Positions 59,742-64,000 of a stretch of DNA of 64,000 bases are shown here, piece by piece. Location of the stretch: positions 992,001-1,056,000 of the forward strand of contig NZ_JACHZR010000002.1 of the NCBI RefSeq assembly GCF_014193695.1, read 5' to 3'. The notes under the pieces were generated by a model. It searched no databases. It was not told the origin of the DNA and worked only from the letters and a program-made list of their open reading frames with translations. The number at the start of each line of letters is the position of its first letter. Within the stretch, counting starts at the first letter, position 1. Source of the stretch: Rhizobium sp. BK316. Its GTDB lineage: Bacteria; Pseudomonadota; Alphaproteobacteria; Rhizobiales; Rhizobiaceae. The position numbers were made by a program, and so were the translations under genes.

Positions 59742-59843
59742 AGCAATTCCAGCAAAAGTGCGTAGCGGTTTTGCGTCCGGAATTGCGTGAAAACTAGGAT
59801 ATAGAGCGCTTCCGTGATTCGAAGATAAACGGAAATGCTCTAG
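59739..59843. repeat. Dispersed palindromic repeat, full copy
   Basis: Two successive hairpins: GCAATTCC/GGAATTGC with inner GCAAAA/TTTTGC, then AGAGC..TTCCGT / ACGGAA..GCTCT, ending TGCTCTAG. A partial copy lies at 49318-49372. The repeat starts at the ABC-F stop codon and ends 29 bp before the DUF2336 gene stop. Confidence 0.75.
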
Positions 59844-59871
59844 TTCCGCGAAGGATATGCCGAGCTGGCGG

Positions 59872-60888
59872 TTAGCGTGCCCGGCTGACGCTCTTGAGAT
59901 CACGCACCGGCGCCTGCCGGATGAAGCGGTAGGCGGGAGGCTGTGCCTGTGCGGCGGGAGCCGGCTGGGCTGCAGCCGGCGCTTCCGGATTGTAGGTGTA
60001 GCGGTCGGCGCGACGCCACGTTTCCACGCGGGCATGACATTCTTCCGGGTCCAGCGCATCGAGAACGAGGAAGGCGCGGCTGACATTGTGCGGTACTTCG
60101 GCAAGATGCGGATAGAGCTTCTCCAGCACGAAGACGGAATCGAGGAAGCCCATGCCGAGGCTCGTCAGCGTCGTGGCGAGCTGCTGTCCCGAGAGGTCGA
60201 GCATGATGCGCTCCGCAAGCCAGCGGCTGGCCGACAGGGCATCGGCTAGTGCTGTGGCGAAATGCTTGGCTTCCCGCGAGCGCGCAAAGCGCACCAGCAG
60301 CGCCTCCTGAATATCGGACAGCGAGCGCAGGCCGAGCCGGTCCTGATCATTGCGGCCGAGATGGCCGGCAAGGCTGCGGATGCGCTCGCGCAACGCCTCT
60401 TCATTGGCAAGACGCTGTACTTCCTCCTGGTCTGCTTCCGGCGCAGCAGGCATCGGCGAAAGCGGCATGGCGGGCTGCTCGACAGGTGCGGCGGCGGACG
60501 GACGCGGTTCGGCCTGGCGCAGTGCCACTAGCGCATCGATGACATCAGGCGACAGGGCATCGCGGCTGACGATCGCCTTCACATGCGCAGCACCATGGGT
60601 GCGGGCAATCGTGATCAGCGTGTCGTCATCGATTGCCTTGGAGGAGGTGAGGAAGGGGGCTGCGACCTCGATCGGCTGATTGCCGATGAAGAGCGCAACG
60701 GCTGCCGGCATGTTCTCGCATTGGGAAAGGGCTGCAACGGCCTGCCGCCTCGCTTCTTCGGAGGAGGCCTGGAAAAGCGGCATGAAGAGTTCGGCAAACT
60801 GGCGCAGTTCGGAGCGTGTCGGATGTGACAGGTTCTCGAAACTGCTGACAGTCGCCATCAACACCACGTCCTTCTTCCTGATGGCCAT
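59872..60888 (-). CDS. DUF2336-family protein
   Basis: 338-residue protein made of HEAT-like helices: MATVSSFENLSHPTRSELRQFAELFMPLFQASSEEARRQAVAALSQCENMPAAVALFIGNQPIEVAAPFL at the N-terminus is the DUF2336 core, known in alphaproteobacteria only by sequence. A Pro/Ala-rich linker (about 130-150) separates two helical parts, and the tail is Pro/Ala/Gln-rich. Start at 60888 follows AGAAGG. No signal or TM. Function unknown. Confidence 0.82.
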   Translation of the reverse strand: MAIRKKDVVLMATVSSFENLSHPTRSELRQFAELFMPLFQASSEEARRQAVAALSQCENMPAAVALFIGNQPIEVAAPFLTSSKAIDDDTLITIARTHGAAHVKAIVSRDALSPDVIDALVALRQAEPRPSAAAPVEQPAMPLSPMPAAPEADQEEVQRLANEEALRERIRSLAGHLGRNDQDRLGLRSLSDIQEALLVRFARSREAKHFATALADALSASRWLAERIMLDLSGQQLATTLTSLGMGFLDSVFVLEKLYPHLAEVPHNVSRAFLVLDALDPEECHARVETWRRADRYTYNPEAPAAAQPAPAAQAQPPAYRFIRQAPVRDLKSVSRAR

Positions 60889-61114
60889 GGGGCCTTCTAG
60901 GTCTCGAAACCGGTCACGCACAAGAACACCCTGAAAACGCAGAACAAGCGGGAAACCGTGGGCCGACAAGCGCTGGCGGGACGCACGTCGGACCATATGG
61001 TTATGAACAAATCCTACACCGGCACGGTTAATGCATGCTGAAGATTCTATTAAAATGCAACAGAAATATACACGTTTCGCGTGTTGCAATTTGATGAGTC
61101 AGCAAAATAAAATC

Positions 61115-61138
61115 AATCGCCCCGGACGTGGGGCGATT
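61115..61138 (-). terminator. Terminator of the small gene at 61179
   Basis: Perfect 9-bp arms AATCGCCCC/GGGGCGATT with a 6-nt loop, followed on the minus strand by GATTTTATTTT. Confidence 0.75.
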
Positions 61139-61178
61139 TCCAGTTTTTAAACGTGTGGATAAATAGCCGGCAAATAAT

Positions 61179-61385
61179 CTAGCGGCTCTTGCGGCCTCTA
61201 AGTGCCGACAGCAGTTTGTCGTGATTGTCATGACCCGAGTGGTAAAGGTCGAGTGCCGTCGAAGCAGCCAACTGCGCTTCGACGCTTCTGATGTCGATAT
61301 GCTTTTCCGCGCACCAGGCATCCAGCGCACCGCGCAGCACGTCCAAATCTTCTGAAGTGAATGCGGAGTTATACAGAAAGGGCAT
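61179..61385 (-). CDS. Small conserved-looking hypothetical protein
   Basis: 68 codons (MPFLYNSAFTSEDLDVLRGALDAWCAEKHID...). Helical and acidic, with a basic end (ALRGRKSR). GGAGAG lies upstream of the ATG at 61385, and it has its own terminator, supporting it as a real gene. No known family recognised. Confidence 0.7.
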   Translation of the reverse strand: MPFLYNSAFTSEDLDVLRGALDAWCAEKHIDIRSVEAQLAASTALDLYHSGHDNHDKLLSALRGRKSR

Positions 61386-61927
61386 GGGTTGCTCTCCGTA
61401 TGACAGCAAGAGCACGTATAATCTCCCAAGCGGCCATCGCCTTAGAACTTTTGGCCGACGAGGGCAGAATACACCCGCCGACCCCCACCGCAATTAATAT
61501 TTTCGTGACGCATATTTGCAACACCTCCGGCGCAGTTGCCGCTTCAGCGGCGAAGAGCCGTTAACTATATGAATTGTTTCTAATTTTATCGACCGGTTTT
61601 CAGCCTGTCTTTTCTTTTCCTCGACTGAAACCAAACAACCATTCTGCGCGTTATCTCACTGCCAAGCAGACTGCCTAAAGCAGTGGCTGAATATTAGTAA
61701 TCTGTTAACGGTCGTGTGTCTCAATTCGGACAGGAACGACGCGATTTGGGAATATGGATCGTGGAAGCTCCGCAGCATCACGGTATTTCGATCAAGTGCC
61801 GTGAGAAAGGCGCGAATGCCCTCGGTCCGGTTCATCCGGCGCTTGAGGACGCGCTGGCCCGCGGCATGGCGGGCAGGGTGAAATCCATCGCAAGTTCATC
61901 CGTCTCGGGCAGTGCATGGAGACGAGA
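61386..61927. other. Gene-poor, partly AT-rich region
   Basis: About 540 bp. AT-rich stretches at 61490-61640 and 61690-61720 may be promoters. A frame at 61716-61940 has some protein-like character but no ribosome site or recognisable family. I see no tRNA or strong hairpin. Confidence 0.4.
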
Positions 61928-62098
61928 ATGGCAATTGTAGTCGCATTGGCGGACCGGTTGCGTGAGGCGCCGCGCCGCACGGGCAAGGAGCCCCGTGAAG
62001 CAAAAATCCTCTGGTTCACCGGCGTCCGTTACGAGCGGATCGTCGAAACCCCTGACAAGAAACCGGCGCATCCCGCGCCGCGCGTCAAGAACAAGTAA
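61928..62098 (+). CDS. Small hypothetical protein with Lys/Arg-rich tail
   Basis: 56 codons (MAIVVALADRLREAPRR... AKILWFTGVRYERIVE... RVKNK). GGAGACGAGA gives a good ribosome site before the ATG at 61928. The hydrophobic AKILWFTGVRYER block looks like a conserved short module. Function unknown. Confidence 0.5.
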   Translation: MAIVVALADRLREAPRRTGKEPREAKILWFTGVRYERIVETPDKKPAHPAPRVKNK

Positions 62099-62239
62099 AT
62101 CACGGAAACAACTTTAAGGCGTGTTGTTACGATCTTTCAGATCCGCTTGCCACGCTTTAGGCCTTTGTTTTACGCATGTCGTTATCGCAAAATCGCTGCA
62201 CACTTTTGCGCGACATGCTTTAGTGGGTCCAGCGGACCT

Positions 62240-62640
62240 GCCGCACTTTTCATCGACCGTGGCGGCGGCTTCGGAGGTGGCGGCTTTGGTGGCGACGGTT
62301 TTGGCGGCCGCGATTTCGGCGGTGGAGACTTTGGTGGTCGCGATTTTGGCCGGGAGACTTCACCGGGAGCTATGCGCGTGTCGGGAACGAGCATGTGTAC
62401 CACGACGACCGGACAGGAAATACCTACGCCTGGCACAGCGGCAACTACTGGCATGCCAGTCTACCATGGTGCCTGGTATGCCGGTACGCCGGCAGTGGCC
62501 GCCGGACTGGCTATTGGAACTGCGGCGCGGTCTTATGGATACCCCAACTACTACAACGGCCGCTACGACCAGTGCGGCTACTATCCGTATCCCGCCACGC
62601 TAGCGCGATGGCGGTTCAGATATCCGTCGTGCGCAGATGT
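62240..62640 (+). pseudogene. Frameshifted glycine-rich exported protein
   Basis: Three joined fragments of one protein in shifting frames. First DRGGGFGGGGFGGDGFGG (from 62255) in frame 2; then, after a change near 62352, SYARVGNEHVYHDDRTG and AWHSGNYWHA in frame 1; then, after about 62455, MPVYHGAWYAGTPAVAAG and YPNYYNGRYDQCGYYPYP back in frame 2. No intact signal peptide precedes it. Sequence logic suggests a single-base loss followed by a compensating shift; sequencing error cannot be excluded. Confidence 0.55.
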
Positions 62641-62878
62641 TTTCTCGGGGCGGGAATCGTCATTCTTCCCCATGATAGGAGCGTTCCGGTGCGGGCGCGC
62701 TCCTTGACGGCGATACGGTAATTATGGTGCCATCGACGCGGTTGCGGGACAGCCTGTTGCCGACTGGCAACAGGCATCGAGGACTTTGGTTGCGTAGCCG
62801 CATTATTCAACCTACGAAGCAACGGAGATGCTATATTAGCGATGGCGAAAGCTTGGGCGTTGCCTAGGGGGACAATTG

Positions 62879-63748
62879 ATGATGCGCAATGCGATTCGAG
62901 TGGCGGTTCCCGCAGCCGCGCTGGCGTTCCACGTTTCGACAGCCTGTGCTCAAGAGGATTTACGCGAGGCTGCACAAAACCCGATAGCCAATATGATCAG
63001 CCTACCGTTTCAGAATGAAACCAACTTTGGCCTCGGCAACACCGACAACACTCAGAACGTTCTTAATATTCAGCCGGTTTTTCCGGTTCGCCTCAATGAT
63101 GACTGGAATCTGATCATTCGCCCGATCCTGCCAGTAATCTACCAGGAGCCCTTCCTCGCCGGAGAGGAGCTTCAGGAAGCTGAGAGGGTATTTGGCGATG
63201 ACATTGGCAATAGCCACTTTGGTCTTGGAGACCTCACACCGGAATTCTTCTTTTCGCCGAGCAAGCCCGTGGAGTTGGCTCCGGATGTAAGCTTGGTTTG
63301 GGGCGCTGGGCCGGTCTTTCAAATCCCGACTGCCACCAACAATCTCCTTGGAACGGGAAAGTGGTCGGCCGGCCCTGGATTCGTCACCTTCTTGAGTGTC
63401 AAGCCACTCAAAATAACGACGGGCTTTCTGGCCATAAATCTGTGGTCTTTTGCGGGAGACGACGACCGTTCCGACGTCAATGCCCTGACGTTCCAGCCGT
63501 TTCTGAATTACAACCTCGCTAACGGCTGGTACCTGACGACGAGCCCCGTCATCACCGCCAACTGGGAGGCCGCTGGGGACAATCGCTGGACTGTCCCGGC
63601 CGGCGGCGGCATCGGACGCATCTTCGAGATAGGTCATCAGCCGGTCAATGCGCAGGTATCCGCCTATTACAACATAGTTAAGCCGGATGACACCGGCCCT
63701 GATTGGCAGTTGCGCGCACAGTTGACGTTCCTCTTTCCGACCCGTTGA
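62879..63748 (+). CDS. Exported beta-rich outer-membrane-type protein
   Basis: 289-residue protein with a signal peptide (MMRNAIRVAVPAAALAFHVSTACA) and a mature part of alternating short beta-like strands ending in Phe-Pro-Thr-Arg (LRAQLTFLFPTR). The pattern (VLNIQPVFPVRLNDDWNLIIRPILPVIYQ; GIGRIFEIGHQPVNAQVSAYYNIVKP) resembles the Phenol_MetA_deg outer-membrane barrel family. No substrate assigned. GGGGGA lies 8 nt before the ATG at 62879. Confidence 0.85.
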   Translation: MMRNAIRVAVPAAALAFHVSTACAQEDLREAAQNPIANMISLPFQNETNFGLGNTDNTQNVLNIQPVFPVRLNDDWNLIIRPILPVIYQEPFLAGEELQEAERVFGDDIGNSHFGLGDLTPEFFFSPSKPVELAPDVSLVWGAGPVFQIPTATNNLLGTGKWSAGPGFVTFLSVKPLKITTGFLAINLWSFAGDDDRSDVNALTFQPFLNYNLANGWYLTTSPVITANWEAAGDNRWTVPAGGGIGRIFEIGHQPVNAQVSAYYNIVKPDDTGPDWQLRAQLTFLFPTR

Positions 63749-63939
63749 GCGGCAGGGGCCAAGCGATCGGGCAGTCTTTGAAGGTACTCTCTGAAAGCGG
63801 CTTCACTCCGCTGGTCTTATTGATGCGTAGGATCGTCGCTCCGCTGAGGGGCCGATATCGTTCTGCGTCCTGATAGCCCTGCCACAGGCCATTCGCTAAG
63901 TTTATAGCCTTTGTGCGTGAAATTGGAGGCAAAGCGGTC

Positions 63940-64000
63940 ATGCAACAGGTTTTGACATTGTTTGTCAGTACTTTTTCTACATTGTTGGCGATCATAAACC
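63940..64000 (+). CDS. MarC-family membrane protein, first codons only
   Basis: 20 codons at the window edge (MQQVLTLFVSTFSTLLAIIN) followed by a C that would begin Pro. The start LFVxxFxTLLAIINP is the opening of MarC-type small multipass membrane proteins. GGAGG lies 10 nt upstream. Everything beyond is outside the window. Confidence 0.55.
   Translation, partial: MQQVLTLFVSTFSTLLAIIN

Noticed and set aside
61716..61940. 74-codon plus-strand frame (GIWIVEAPQHHG...)
   Set aside because: Some protein-like character, but no ribosome site, and it overlaps the better-supported small gene at 61928.
63678..63995. Minus-strand frame of 105 codons at the window end
   Set aside because: It overlaps the end of the outer-membrane-type gene and the MarC-type start, which has a better ribosome site and a recognisable family opening.

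Overview
The window looks like a stretch of chromosome from a Rhizobium-group alphaproteobacterium (R. etli / R. leguminosarum / R. tropici type). The evidence is GC-rich coding sequence, a Ros/MucR zinc-finger regulator of 143 residues, a DmeR-DmeF nickel/cobalt efflux pair, several Rhizobiales-type families (DUF930, DUF5330, DUF1491, DUF2336), and several kinds of palindromic intergenic repeats resembling those I associate with rhizobial genomes. All assignments come from reading the sequence; no database search was possible. I see no tRNA, rRNA, CRISPR array, prophage or transposase gene.

Layout. 1-5 kb: a truncated MFS pump, an NTF2-like protein, a TauE/SafE exporter beside a PmtA-like methyltransferase, and a 515-residue coiled-coil protein. 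5-11 kb: Fe-type superoxide dismutase, an ArsR/SRPBCC/small membrane protein operon behind a 48-bp nested palindrome, a Mn-ADP-ribose-phosphatase-like enzyme, a relic of a short-chain dehydrogenase, a secreted alpha/beta hydrolase, and a divergent WYL regulator/LysE exporter pair. 11-17 kb: two c-type cytochromes, DJ-1 and GNAT genes, dmeRF with its operator, and a Tat-exported class A beta-lactamase. 17-24 kb: PQQ glucose dehydrogenase, a selO-glutathione peroxidase operon, and a 14-TM efflux pump. 24-30 kb: homocysteine methyltransferase with divergent TetR, an SDR, oligopeptidase B, and small exported proteins.

30-41 kb: polysaccharide deacetylase, AI-2E permease, a 297-bp element with 34-bp terminal inverted repeats, LysR/aldo-keto reductase, a VOC dioxygenase, universal stress protein plus DksA-like protein, HlyIII, acetyltransferases, a pentapeptide protein and MsrB. 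42-48 kb: a complete seven-gene Mrp (Pha/Mnh) cation/proton antiporter operon, interrupted at the A/B and C/D junctions by two different palindromic repeats. 48-51 kb: the Ros/MucR regulator behind a long AT-rich leader, a YCII protein, SufE and a DUF5330 protein. 51-64 kb: a histidine kinase translationally overlapped by a peptidoglycan-binding membrane protein, an AraC/SDR pair, a soluble chemoreceptor-like protein preceded by a CtrA-like site, an ABC-F ATPase with a possible leader peptide, DUF2336, a frameshifted glycine-rich gene, an outer-membrane-type protein, and the first codons of a MarC-family gene.

Functionally this is mostly core and stress-response chromosome: oxidative stress (SodB, Gpx, SelO, MsrB, DJ-1), ion and metal homeostasis (Mrp, DmeRF), drug and solute efflux, and envelope or cell-cycle-linked signalling. 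The least explained material is the set of palindromic elements, the coiled-coil protein, the kinase/peptidoglycan-binding pair, and several small conserved-looking proteins.
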